Assembly: GCF_900182545.1 (NCBI RefSeq)
Contig: NZ_FXTJ01000012.1
Location: 62,001 to 126,000 of the forward strand
DNA from: Geodermatophilus aquaeductus
GTDB taxonomy: Bacteria > Actinomycetota > Actinomycetes > Mycobacteriales > Geodermatophilaceae
Direction of reading: 5' to 3'
DNA: 64,000 nt
Shown here one piece after another: positions 33,308-41,089 of this stretch. Made by a program: the position numbers and the translations under genes. The notes under the pieces were generated by a model. That model did not search any database. It worked only from the letters and a program-made list of their open reading frames with translations, and was not told where the DNA came from. Each line of letters begins with the position of its first letter. Position 1 is the stretch's first letter.

Positions 33308-33886
33308 ATGGGCATCGAGGTCCGGCCGGCCACGGCTGAGCGGTTCGACGACGTCGCCACGATGCTCGGCCCGAAGAACCCGGCCTCGAACGTCTGCTGG
33401 TGCCTCAGCCACCGCCTCGACTCGAGGACCAACCGGGAGCTCGTCGGTCCCGCCCGCCGCGAGTACGTCCGCGAGCTGACCACCCGCCCGGTCGCCCCCG
33501 GGGTCCTCGCCTACGACGACGGTGAGGTGGTCGGCTGGGCCGCCGTCGCACCGCGCGCCGAGCTGCCGTTCGAGCGCTCGGCGAAGATCCCGCACGTCGA
33601 CGACCTGCCGGTCTGGTCGCTGTGGTGCGTCCGCGTGCGTCCCGGCCACCGCGGCCGCGGCATCGCGCACGCGCTGCTCCAGGGTGCGGTGGACTACGCC
33701 GCGTCGCAGGGTGCCCCGGCCGTCGAGGGCTACCCGGCCGACAGCGGGGACCGGCGGGTCGACACGACCATGGCCTTCGTCGGGACGCGGCGGCTGTTCG
33801 AGGCGGCGGGCTTCACCAAGGCCGCCGACACCGACGCTGTCGCCGGCGGCTTCCCCCGGGTCCTCATGCGCCGGGCACTGACCTGA
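33308..33886 (+). CDS. GNAT-family N-acetyltransferase
   Basis: A 192-residue acetyltransferase. The acetyl-CoA pyrophosphate loop is VRVRPGHRGRGIAHALLQGA (RxxGxG/A motif). A CWC motif occurs at NVCWCLSH, and residues after 140 form the closing strand with LFEAAGFTKA. The group resembles actinobacterial GNATs with an N-terminal CWCxxH motif. Acceptor substrate unknown. Leaderless -10 box upstream. Confidence 0.85.
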   Translation: MGIEVRPATAERFDDVATMLGPKNPASNVCWCLSHRLDSRTNRELVGPARREYVRELTTRPVAPGVLAYDDGEVVGWAAVAPRAELPFERSAKIPHVDDLPVWSLWCVRVRPGHRGRGIAHALLQGAVDYAASQGAPAVEGYPADSGDRRVDTTMAFVGTRRLFEAAGFTKAADTDAVAGGFPRVLMRRALT

Positions 33887-33907
33887 CCGGCGACGGGTGC
33901 CAGGCGG

Positions 33908-34681
33908 TCAGCGGGCCCCGAGGGCGGCGAGCAGGTCGGCGCGGGCGGTGGCCAGTGACGGGCCGTACCAGGTCAGCGCCCGCCCGGACACCAGCACCGA
34001 CCGCACGCCGGGGAACGCCTCGGGGCCGTCGTCGGCGGTGAAGAGGTACGGCTCGTCGGGCAGCAGGACGACGTCGGGCCGCGCAGCGAGGACGTCGTCG
34101 ACCGACACGTGCGGATAGCGGTTCTCCCCCGCGCCGAAGACGTTGACCAGGCCGAGCCGCGCGAGCACGTCGCCGGTGAAGGTGCGCGGGCCGACGACCA
34201 TCCACGGGTCCCGCCACACCGGCACGGCGCACCGCAGCGGCGGCGCCGGCACCGGGCGCGCCCACTCGGCGGCCGCCGCCGTCAGCCAGCCCGGCTCGGG
34301 CAGGTCGAGCGCCTCGGCGAACAGCCGGCGCATCGAGGCCAGCGCCTCGTCCACCGCCTCGATCACCGTCACCCAGACCGCGATCCCCGAGGCGCGCAGC
34401 CGGTCGACGTCGAGCCGCCGGTTCTCCTCCCGGTTGCAGACCACCAGGTCCGGCGCGAGCGCAGCGATCGCCGACCGGTCGGGGTTCTTGGTGCCGCGCA
34501 CGCGCGGGACGTCGAGCCCGGCCGGGTGGGTGCACCAGTCGGTGGCGCCCACCAGCCGGTCGGGCACGGTCACCGCCAGCGCCTCGGTCAGCGAGGGCAC
34601 CAGCGAGACCACCCGCCGGGCCGGCCCCGTCAGCGGGACCGGCTCCCCCAGGTCGTCCACCAGGGCGGCGGAAATGGCCAT
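33908..34681 (-). CDS. BtuF-like helical-backbone metal/cobalamin-binding protein
   Basis: A 257-residue class III substrate-binding protein fold: PARRVVSLVPSLTEALAV, then RVRGTKNPDRSAIAALAPDLVVCNREENRR and RPDVVLLPDEPYLF. Such proteins bind corrinoids or siderophore-like ligands. No signal peptide or lipobox is visible at the ATG at 34681, so it may be cytoplasmic, unlike transporter-associated BtuF. It starts 8 bp after the IcmF stop on the same strand and is probably co-transcribed. Because IcmF is adenosylcobalamin-dependent, a role in corrinoid handling is plausible but inferred. Confidence 0.75.
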   Translation of the reverse strand: MAISAALVDDLGEPVPLTGPARRVVSLVPSLTEALAVTVPDRLVGATDWCTHPAGLDVPRVRGTKNPDRSAIAALAPDLVVCNREENRRLDVDRLRASGIAVWVTVIEAVDEALASMRRLFAEALDLPEPGWLTAAAAEWARPVPAPPLRCAVPVWRDPWMVVGPRTFTGDVLARLGLVNVFGAGENRYPHVSVDDVLAARPDVVLLPDEPYLFTADDGPEAFPGVRSVLVSGRALTWYGPSLATARADLLAALGAR

Positions 34682-34689
34682 TTCTGCCG

Positions 34690-37600
34690 CTAGACGTTGC
34701 GGCGGTACTGGCCGCCCACCTCGAAGAACGCCTCGGAGATCTGCCCCAGCGAACACACCCGGACGGCGTCCATCAGCGCGGCGAACACGTTCCCGCCCGA
34801 CGTCGCCGCCTCCTGCAGCGCGGCCAGCGCGGCGGGCGCCTCGTCGGCGTGCCGGGCCCGGAAGTCGGCCAGCCGGTCGAGCTGCGACTGCTTCTCCGCC
34901 TCGGTGGCCCGGGCGAGCTCCACCTTCCGCGGCGGGGCCTCGTCCCGGTGCGGGTCGAGGAAGGTGTTGACGCCGACGATCGGCAGCGACCCGTCGTGCT
35001 TGCGGTGCTCGTAGAGCATCGACTCGTCCTGGATGCGCCCGCGCTGGTAACCGGTCTCCATCGCGCCCAGCACACCGCCGCGCTCGGCGATCCGGTCGAA
35101 CTCGGCCAGCACCGCCTCCTCGACCAGGTCGGTGAGCTCCTCGACGACCGCCGACCCCTGCAGCGGGTTCTCGTTCCCGGCGAGGCCCCACTCCCGGTCG
35201 ATGATCATCTGGATGGCCAGCGCGCGGCGGACCGAGTGCTCCGACGGCGTGGTCACCGCCTCGTCGTAGGCGTTGGTGTGCAGCGAGTTGGCGTTGTCGT
35301 AGATCGCGCACAGCGCCTGCAGCGTCGTCCGGATGTCGTTGAAGTCCATCTCCTGCGCGTGCAGCGACCGGCCCGAGGTCTGCACGTGGTACTTCAGCTG
35401 CTGCGAGCGCGCGCCGGCGCCGTAGCGGTCGCGCATCGCCACCGCCCAGATCCGCCGCGCCACCCGGCCGATCACCGTGTACTCGGCGTCCATGCCGTTG
35501 CTGAAGAAGAAGCTCAGGTTGGGCGCGAAGTCGTCGATCGCCATGCCGCGCGCCAGGTAGGCCTCGACGTAGGTGAAGCCGTTGGCCAGCGTGAAGGCGA
35601 GTTGGCTGATGGGGTTCGCCCCGGCCTCGGCGATGTGGTAGCCGGAGATCGACACCGAGTAGAAGTTGCGCACCCGGTGCTCGATGAACCACTGCTGGAT
35701 GTCGGCCATGCAGCGCAGCGCGAACTCGGTGGAGAAGATGCAGGTGTTCTGGCCCTGGTCCTCCTTGAGGATGTCGGCCTGCACCGTGCCGCGGACGGTC
35801 GACAGCACCCAGGCGCGGATCTCCTCGGCCTCGGCCTCGTCGGGCTCGCGGCCCTCCTCCTCACGGAATCGGTCCAGCCGCTGCTCGATCGCGGTGTTGA
35901 GGAACATCGCCAGGACGGCGGGCGCGGGGCCGTTGATCGTCATCGACACCGACGTCGTGGGCGCGCACAGGTCGAACCCGTCGTAGAGCACCCGCATGTC
36001 GTCGAGCGTGGCGATGGAGACGCCGGAGGTACCGACCTTGCCGTAGACGTCGGGCCGCGGCTGCGGGTCGCGGCCGTAGAGGGTGACCGAGTCGAACGCC
36101 GTCGACAGCCGGGTGGCCTCGTTGCCGGCCGACAGCACGCGGAACCGCCGGTTGGTGCGGAACGCGTCGCCCTCGCCGGCGAACATCCGCGCCGGGGCCT
36201 CACCCGCCCGCTTGAACGGGAAGACGCCGGCCGTGTACGGGAAGGCGCCCGGCAGGTTCTCCCGGCGCAGGAAGCGCAGCAGGTCGCCGGCGTCGGTCGT
36301 GCGCGGCAGCGCCACCCGCGGCACCTTCGTCCCCGAGAGCGTCTCGCGGGTCAGCGGCGTGCGGATCTCCTTCCCGCGCACCGTGTAGACGAACTCGTCG
36401 CCGGAGTACTGCTCCACCCGCGCGGGCCACTCCTCCAGCAGCGCCCGCACCTCGGGCAGCACCTCCCGGTCGGCGGCGTCCGCCGCCTCCCGCGCGGCCT
36501 CGGCCGCGGCCCCCTCCAGCACCTCGGCCGCGGTGGTCAGGTGCTGGCGGCGGCGGACGACGGCGGCCTGCTCCTCGGTGACCCCGTGGTGCGCGCGCAC
36601 GGCGTCGGCGACGTCGGCCAGGTACCGCGCCCGCGACGCCGGCACCACGCTGGCCAGCCCGGTCGAGGCGCGCACGTCCACCCGCGGCAGCACGCCGGCG
36701 CCGGCGGGCAGGCCCTTCTCGGCGAGCAGGCCGAGCAGGTGCTGGTACAGCGCGGTGACGCCGTCGTCGTCGAAGCGGGCGGCGCTGGTGCCGAACACCG
36801 GCATCTGCTCCCACGGCTGCCCGAAGGCCTCGCGGTTGCGCACCATCTGCCGGGCGACGTCGCGCCGGGCGTCCTCGGCGCCGCGCCGCTCGTACTTGTT
36901 GATCGCCACGACGTCGGCGAGGTCGAGCATGTCGATCTTCTCGAGTTGCGAAGCGGCGCCGAACTCCGGCGTCATGACGTAGAGCGAGACGTCGCTGAAC
37001 GGCACGATCGCCGCGTCGCCCTGCCCGATGCCCGGCGTCTCCACGATGACGAGGTCGAAGCCGGCGGCCTTCACCGCGGCGAGGACGTCGTCGAGGTGCT
37101 CCGGCACCTGCGCGCCGGCGGTGCGGGTGGCCATCGAGCGGAAGAAGGTGTGCGCGCCGTCGCCGGACTCCAGCGCGTTCATCCGGATCCGGTCGCCGAG
37201 CAGCGCGCCGCCGCCGCGGCGGCGGGTGGGGTCGATCGCGACGACGGCGACGCGGAGCTTGTCCTCCTGGTCGCGGCGCAGCCGGCGCAGCAGCTCGTCG
37301 GTGAGCGAGGACTTGCCCGACCCGCCGGTGCCGGTGATGCCGAGGACCGGCACGGTGCGCCCGGCGGCGGCCTCGCGGACGCGGGCGGCCAGCGCGTCGT
37401 CGGCACCGGCCTCGAGCACGGTCACCGCCCGGGCCAGCGCCCGCGGGTCGCCGGTCAGCAGCGCGTCGACGTCGGGGCCCTCCGTGGACAGGTCGACGTC
37501 GCAGGAGCGGATCAGCTCGTTGATCATCCCGGGCAGGCCCAGCCGGGCGCCGTCCTCGGGGCTGAACACCCGCACGCCGCGCTCGGCCAGCAGCGCGATC

Positions 37601-37926
37601 TCCTCGGGCACGATCACGCCCCCGCCGCCGCCGAACACCTGCACGTGGCCCGCCCCGGCGTCGGCCAGGCGCTCCTTCAGGTAGCTGAAGTACTCGACGT
37701 GCCCGCCCTGGTAGCTGGAGATGGCGACGCCCTGCACGTCCTCCTCGACGGCGGCGCGCACCACCTCGTCGACGCCGCGGTCGTGGCCGAGGTGCACGAC
37801 CTCCGCGCCCTGCGACTGCAGCAGCCGCCGCATCACGTTGATCGCGGCGTCGTGGCCGTCGAACAGGCTCGCCGCCGTGACGAACCGGACGGGGTGGACG
37901 GGCACGTGCAGCTCCGCGGACGCCAT
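34690..37926 (-). CDS. icmF: Fused isobutyryl-CoA mutase IcmF
   Basis: A 1078-residue fusion. The N-terminal cobalamin-binding domain carries SLFDGHDAAINVM with the axial His. A G-protein chaperone domain of MeaI type follows, with P-loop GITGTGGSGKSSLTDE and NKYERRG. A linker and the large mutase TIM barrel complete it. The substrate loop reads STAFDSVTLYG, with Phe, and VQADILKEDQGQNTCIFS has Gln, as in isobutyryl-CoA rather than methylmalonyl-CoA mutases. It interconverts isobutyryl- and n-butyryl-CoA using adenosylcobalamin. ATG 37926 is chosen: TACCGT lies 6 bp upstream, and the longer frame (37962) would place the operator palindrome inside the gene. Confidence 0.95.
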   Translation of the reverse strand: MASAELHVPVHPVRFVTAASLFDGHDAAINVMRRLLQSQGAEVVHLGHDRGVDEVVRAAVEEDVQGVAISSYQGGHVEYFSYLKERLADAGAGHVQVFGGGGGVIVPEEIALLAERGVRVFSPEDGARLGLPGMINELIRSCDVDLSTEGPDVDALLTGDPRALARAVTVLEAGADDALAARVREAAAGRTVPVLGITGTGGSGKSSLTDELLRRLRRDQEDKLRVAVVAIDPTRRRGGGALLGDRIRMNALESGDGAHTFFRSMATRTAGAQVPEHLDDVLAAVKAAGFDLVIVETPGIGQGDAAIVPFSDVSLYVMTPEFGAASQLEKIDMLDLADVVAINKYERRGAEDARRDVARQMVRNREAFGQPWEQMPVFGTSAARFDDDGVTALYQHLLGLLAEKGLPAGAGVLPRVDVRASTGLASVVPASRARYLADVADAVRAHHGVTEEQAAVVRRRQHLTTAAEVLEGAAAEAAREAADAADREVLPEVRALLEEWPARVEQYSGDEFVYTVRGKEIRTPLTRETLSGTKVPRVALPRTTDAGDLLRFLRRENLPGAFPYTAGVFPFKRAGEAPARMFAGEGDAFRTNRRFRVLSAGNEATRLSTAFDSVTLYGRDPQPRPDVYGKVGTSGVSIATLDDMRVLYDGFDLCAPTTSVSMTINGPAPAVLAMFLNTAIEQRLDRFREEEGREPDEAEAEEIRAWVLSTVRGTVQADILKEDQGQNTCIFSTEFALRCMADIQQWFIEHRVRNFYSVSISGYHIAEAGANPISQLAFTLANGFTYVEAYLARGMAIDDFAPNLSFFFSNGMDAEYTVIGRVARRIWAVAMRDRYGAGARSQQLKYHVQTSGRSLHAQEMDFNDIRTTLQALCAIYDNANSLHTNAYDEAVTTPSEHSVRRALAIQMIIDREWGLAGNENPLQGSAVVEELTDLVEEAVLAEFDRIAERGGVLGAMETGYQRGRIQDESMLYEHRKHDGSLPIVGVNTFLDPHRDEAPPRKVELARATEAEKQSQLDRLADFRARHADEAPAALAALQEAATSGGNVFAALMDAVRVCSLGQISEAFFEVGGQYRRNV

Positions 37927-37932
37927 GAGGGC

Positions 37933-37938
37933 ACGGTA
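37933..37938 (-). promoter_or_regulatory. Leaderless -10 box (TACCGT) before icmF
   Basis: Minus-strand TACCGT ends 6 bp before the chosen ATG at 37926. Confidence 0.6.
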
Positions 37939-37947
37939 GGCCCGATT

Positions 37948-37965
37948 TAGTAGGACGTCCAACTA
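37948..37965. promoter_or_regulatory. 18-bp operator-like palindrome upstream of icmF
   Basis: TAGTAGGACGTCCAACTA is symmetric at 16 of 18 positions (TAGTnGGACGTCCnACTA). It lies just upstream of the icmF -10 box, where a TetR- or GntR-type repressor would act. No regulator gene is adjacent. Confidence 0.65.
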
Positions 37966-38091
37966 CTCTCCGGTAGCCCGGGCGTGTCCGCTCTCCGCCG
38001 ACCGGGACCGGCCGCGCGGGAACCCCTCGCCATATCCGACGCGTGGTGTCAGGGTGCCCGCCGTCCCCGAACCGAACGGAGCTGTTCCCCC

Positions 38092-38871
38092 ATGGCCTTC
38101 CGCAACCTGATGGCGAAGCTCGGCGCCGGCAACGCCACCGTCGACGCCGTCCTCGACTCCCCCACCACCACCCCCGGCGGCGCGGTCACCGGCACCGTGC
38201 ACCTCACCGGCGGGCAGGTGGCGCAGGAGATCAACGAGATCCGGGTGTCCCTGCAGGCCACCGTCGAGGTCGAGAGCGGCGACAACGAGTGGAAGGAGAA
38301 CGTGACCTTCGGGACGGCGTCGGTGGCCGGCGCCGGCCGCATCGAGGCCGGCGCGAAGGCGGCGATCCCGTTCAGCTTCCCGGTGCCCTGGCAGTGCCCC
38401 TTCACCACGCTCGACGGCTGGAACCTCCGCGGCGTGAAGATCGGCCTGCGCACCAAGGTCGACATCCCCGGCGCGGTCGACCCCGGCGACCTCGACGCGG
38501 TCACCGTGCAGCCACTGCCGGTGCAGCGCACCGTCATCTCGGCGCTCACCGGCCTGGGCTTCGCCTTCCGCGGCGCCGACGTCGAGAAGGGCCGGCTGGC
38601 CGGCAGCGACCTGCCCTTCTACCAGGAGGTCGAGTTCGCGCCGCCGTCGTCGCTGCGCGGGCGGGTCAACGAGCTCGAGGTCACCTTCCTGGCCGGCCCG
38701 CACGGCGTGGAGGTCGTGCTCGAGGTCGACCGGCGCGGCGGGCTGCTCAGCGAGGGCCGCGACGTCGGCGGCCGGCTGCACTTCGGCCACTCCGACACCG
38801 ACGTCTCCGCGGTGGCCGCGCAGCTCGACGCCGCGGTCCGCTCGCTGGGCGCCCGGCGCGGCTGGCTCTGA
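38092..38871 (+). CDS. Spo0M-family protein
   Basis: A 259-residue protein of the Spo0M/SpoOM family, an arrestin-like beta-sandwich pair. Typical text: PTTTPGGAVTGTVHLTGGQ, then VPWQCPFTTLDGW and GADVEKGRLAGSDLPFYQEVEF. In Bacillus Spo0M influences sporulation control; in actinobacteria its role is undefined. ATG start 10 bp after a GGAGC ribosome site. Divergent from icmF across 165 bp. Its stop overlaps the presumed NUDIX start. Confidence 0.88.
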   Translation: MAFRNLMAKLGAGNATVDAVLDSPTTTPGGAVTGTVHLTGGQVAQEINEIRVSLQATVEVESGDNEWKENVTFGTASVAGAGRIEAGAKAAIPFSFPVPWQCPFTTLDGWNLRGVKIGLRTKVDIPGAVDPGDLDAVTVQPLPVQRTVISALTGLGFAFRGADVEKGRLAGSDLPFYQEVEFAPPSSLRGRVNELEVTFLAGPHGVEVVLEVDRRGGLLSEGRDVGGRLHFGHSDTDVSAVAAQLDAAVRSLGARRGWL

Positions 38872-39467
38872 CGCTCGACCGGGCGACGGCGGCCGCGCGG
38901 CTGCGGGACTTCCCGCGCCACGCGGCCGGCCGGCCCGAGCTGCGCCAGGCCGCCGTCGCGGTCTGCGTGACCGAGGAGCCGGACGGGCCGGCGCTGCTGG
39001 TGACCCGGCGGGCGGCGCGGCTGCGGGCGCACGCCGGGCAGTGGGCGCTGCCCGGCGGCCGGCTCGACCAGGGCGAGACCCCGGTGCAGGCGGCGCTGCG
39101 CGAGCTGGAGGAGGAGGTCGGCCTCGAGCGCGGCCCGGACGACGTGCTGGGCCTGCTCGACGACTACGTGACCCGCTCCGGCTACGTCATGACCCCGGTG
39201 GTCGTGTGGGCCGGCGACGCCGGGGAGCTGCGCCCGGCCGAGGCGGAGGTGGCCGCGGTGTACCGGGTGCCGCTGGACGACCTCGACGTCGACCCGGTGC
39301 TGGTGACGATCCCCGAGTCCGACGCGCCGGTCATCCGGCTGCCGCTGCTCGGCGGCTGGGTGCACGCCCCGACCGCGGCGGTCCTGCACCAGTTCTGCCA
39401 GGTCGCCTGCCGCGGGCGGCCCACCCGCGTCGCCCACCTCGAGCAGCCGGTGTTCGCCTGGCGCTAG
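38868..39467 (+). CDS. NUDIX hydrolase (probable CTG start)
   Basis: About 199 residues. The complete Nudix box is present: GGRLDQGETPVQAALRELEE followed by EVGLE, with all Gly, Glu and Arg positions. RRAARLRAHAGQWALPGG precedes it, resembling the CoA-pyrophosphatase (NudL-like) group. It hydrolyses a nucleoside diphosphate derivative. No ATG, GTG or TTG exists in frame before the domain; the best start is CTG at 38868, which overlaps the Spo0M stop as CTGA, in the same pattern as the GTGA overlaps elsewhere here. The 5' end is therefore uncertain. A 26-bp palindrome follows. Confidence 0.8.
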   Translation: MTLDRATAAARLRDFPRHAAGRPELRQAAVAVCVTEEPDGPALLVTRRAARLRAHAGQWALPGGRLDQGETPVQAALRELEEEVGLERGPDDVLGLLDDYVTRSGYVMTPVVVWAGDAGELRPAEAEVAAVYRVPLDDLDVDPVLVTIPESDAPVIRLPLLGGWVHAPTAAVLHQFCQVACRGRPTRVAHLEQPVFAWR

Positions 39468-39478
39468 CGGCCCGGAGA

Positions 39479-39504
39479 CCGTGCATCTCCGCGGAGATGC
39501 ACGG
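39479..39504. terminator. 26-bp perfect palindrome between convergent genes
   Basis: Positions 39479-39504 read identically on both strands (arms 13 bp, no loop, centre CCGCGG). It is 11 bp after the NUDIX stop and 7 bp from the minus-strand stop at 39512, so it can serve as a bidirectional terminator. Confidence 0.65.
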
Positions 39505-39511
39505 GGCGGAG

Positions 39512-39889
39512 CTAGCGGCGGTGCCAGCGGGCAGCGCCGTAGGCGGCCACGGCGAGCACGATGCCCGACAGGACGGCACTGCGCGGGCGCACGTCGCCGG
39601 TCGCCCGCGAGGTCCACACCGCCGCGGCGTCGAGGCCGGTCAGCAGCAGCGCCACCTCGGTGGTGCGCCGGGCCTGCGGTGCCGGGGTGACCAGCAGCGC
39701 GGCGCCCATGGCGATGTTGCGGGCCGCCCCGAGGCGCACGAGCAGCGGCAGCGCGACGTCGCCCCGCGCCGCGTCGGGCCGCACACCCAGCGCACCGGCG
39801 ATCCACCGGGGCGCGAACAGCGCCGTCGTCCCGATCCAGATGGACAGCGTCCCGACCGTCTTGCGGGTCCCGTCCCAGTCGTTGCTCAC
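39512..39889 (-). CDS. Small membrane protein (DUF4267-like)
   Basis: A 125-residue protein with about four membrane segments and an amphipathic start (KTVGTLSIWIGTTALFAPRW). The LLVRLGAARNIAMGAALL segment resembles DUF4267 proteins. Function unknown. The GTG at 39889 overlaps the stop of the upstream membrane protein gene (GTGA), making it the last gene of a three-gene, translationally coupled operon. Confidence 0.7.
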   Translation of the reverse strand: MSNDWDGTRKTVGTLSIWIGTTALFAPRWIAGALGVRPDAARGDVALPLLVRLGAARNIAMGAALLVTPAPQARRTTEVALLLTGLDAAAVWTSRATGDVRPRSAVLSGIVLAVAAYGAARWHRR

Positions 39890-40443
39890 GCGCGGCCCTT
39901 GCCCGCGAACTGCCTGGCCGAACCGGCGGTGAGCACCAGCACCACCGCCAGGAACGGCAGCGTCACCGCGCTGGCCACGACGTCGCTGACCGTGGCGACC
40001 GCGAACCCCCCGGCCGACGGCGCGTCCAGCGGCCCGATCACCTGCCCGAGCCCGAGCGCGGCCACCGACGCCGGCACGGTCAGCAGCGCCGACACCGCCC
40101 CGCCGAGGACCACCCCGGCGAGCACCGCGGCCGGCGAGGTCCGCACCGCCCGCAGCGCCGTCGCCGTCCCCCGGCCCAGCGCGCCGCCTGGCCGCACCCG
40201 GCCGGTGCCGGGCAGCTCGGTGAGCGCGCCGGTCAGCCACAGCTGGGCGACCAGGCCGGTGCCGAAGCCGACGACGTCGACCAGCAGCGCGTGCCCGAGG
40301 CTCGGGTCGCGGTAGACCAGCAGCTGGCGCAGCACGTCGGGGACGGTGTTGACCAGCGTGACCGCGAGCGAGACGGCGTAGACCCGTCCGGCGTGCCGGC
40401 GCAGCAGCGCCAGGCTGTCCCGGACGATGCCGCCGACGGTCAC
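39886..40443 (-). CDS. Hypothetical polytopic membrane protein
   Basis: A 185-residue protein with about four to five hydrophobic segments and a soluble, Arg-containing start (IVRDSLALLRRHAGRVYAVS). Family not identified; it resembles the glycerophosphoryl-diester phosphodiesterase membrane-domain or DUF-type helical membrane proteins only in outline. GTG start at 40443 overlaps the methyltransferase stop (GTGA) and its own stop overlaps the next gene, so three proteins are made from one message. Confidence 0.65.
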   Translation of the reverse strand: MTVGGIVRDSLALLRRHAGRVYAVSLAVTLVNTVPDVLRQLLVYRDPSLGHALLVDVVGFGTGLVAQLWLTGALTELPGTGRVRPGGALGRGTATALRAVRTSPAAVLAGVVLGGAVSALLTVPASVAALGLGQVIGPLDAPSAGGFAVATVSDVVASAVTLPFLAVVLVLTAGSARQFAGKGRA

Positions 40444-41072
40444 GCGCGGGTGGCGACGGCCTGGATCCACCGGTCGCCGGCCGCCCGCCGCAGCCGCCCG
40501 GCCGGCACCTCGAGGCCGTGCGCCCGCAGCTCGGCGAGCAGCTCGTCGCTGGAGAAGCGGTCGGCCGGGTGGCGGGAGACCGCGCGCAGCCACGGCGCGT
40601 CGACGAACCGGGCGGTCATCTCCGTCAGCGCCAGCTGCCCGCCGGGGCGCAGCACCCGCGCGGCCTCGGCGACGGCGGCGCGCCAGTCGGCGATGTGGTG
40701 CAGCGCGTGGAAGTCGACGACGAGGTCCACGCTCGCGTCGTCGACCGGCAGCGCCGTGGCGTCCCCGACCCGGAAGGCGGCCCGTTCGCCGAGGTCGGCG
40801 CAGGCGATCCGGGCGCGGCCGACCGTGGCCGGGTACAGGTCGAACGCGGTCACCTCGGTGGCGCCGAACCGCTCGACGGCGACGCGGGCGCCCAGGCCGC
40901 GGCGCCCGGTGCCGATCTCGACGGCGCGCTGCCCGCGGGCCCCCAGCCGGCGCAGGATGGCGCCCTCGACCCGCAGGCCGATCTCGTAGCGGATCCGGGA
41001 GTCGACCCACAGGCGGTTGGCGTCGACGTAGGTGGGGGGCACGGCGGTGCTGCCGCGCTGGGAGGGAGCCAT
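40440..41072 (-). CDS. Class I SAM-dependent methyltransferase
   Basis: A 210-residue Rossmann methyltransferase. Motif I appears as AVEIGTGRRGLGARVA, with VTAFDLYPATV as motif II acidic region, FRVGDATALPVDD and VDFHALHHIADWRAAVAEAARVLRPGG as later motifs. Small-molecule methyltransferase of the UbiE-like sort; acceptor unknown. First gene of the three-gene operon. TAGCGC lies 6 bp before its ATG (leaderless). Confidence 0.85.
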   Translation of the reverse strand: MAPSQRGSTAVPPTYVDANRLWVDSRIRYEIGLRVEGAILRRLGARGQRAVEIGTGRRGLGARVAVERFGATEVTAFDLYPATVGRARIACADLGERAAFRVGDATALPVDDASVDLVVDFHALHHIADWRAAVAEAARVLRPGGQLALTEMTARFVDAPWLRAVSRHPADRFSSDELLAELRAHGLEVPAGRLRRAAGDRWIQAVATRA

Positions 41073-41078
41073 GCCGCG

Positions 41079-41084
41079 GCGCTA
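41079..41084 (-). promoter_or_regulatory. Leaderless -10-like box (TAGCGC) before methyltransferase
   Basis: Minus-strand TAGCGC ends 6 bp before the ATG at 41072. It keeps TAGCG but ends in C. Confidence 0.4.
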
Positions 41085-41089
41085 CCCAC

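Noticed and set aside
34690-37926. Methylmalonyl-CoA mutase
   Set aside because: The order cobalamin domain, G-protein domain, mutase barrel in one chain, and Phe/Gln in the substrate loops, are those of IcmF.
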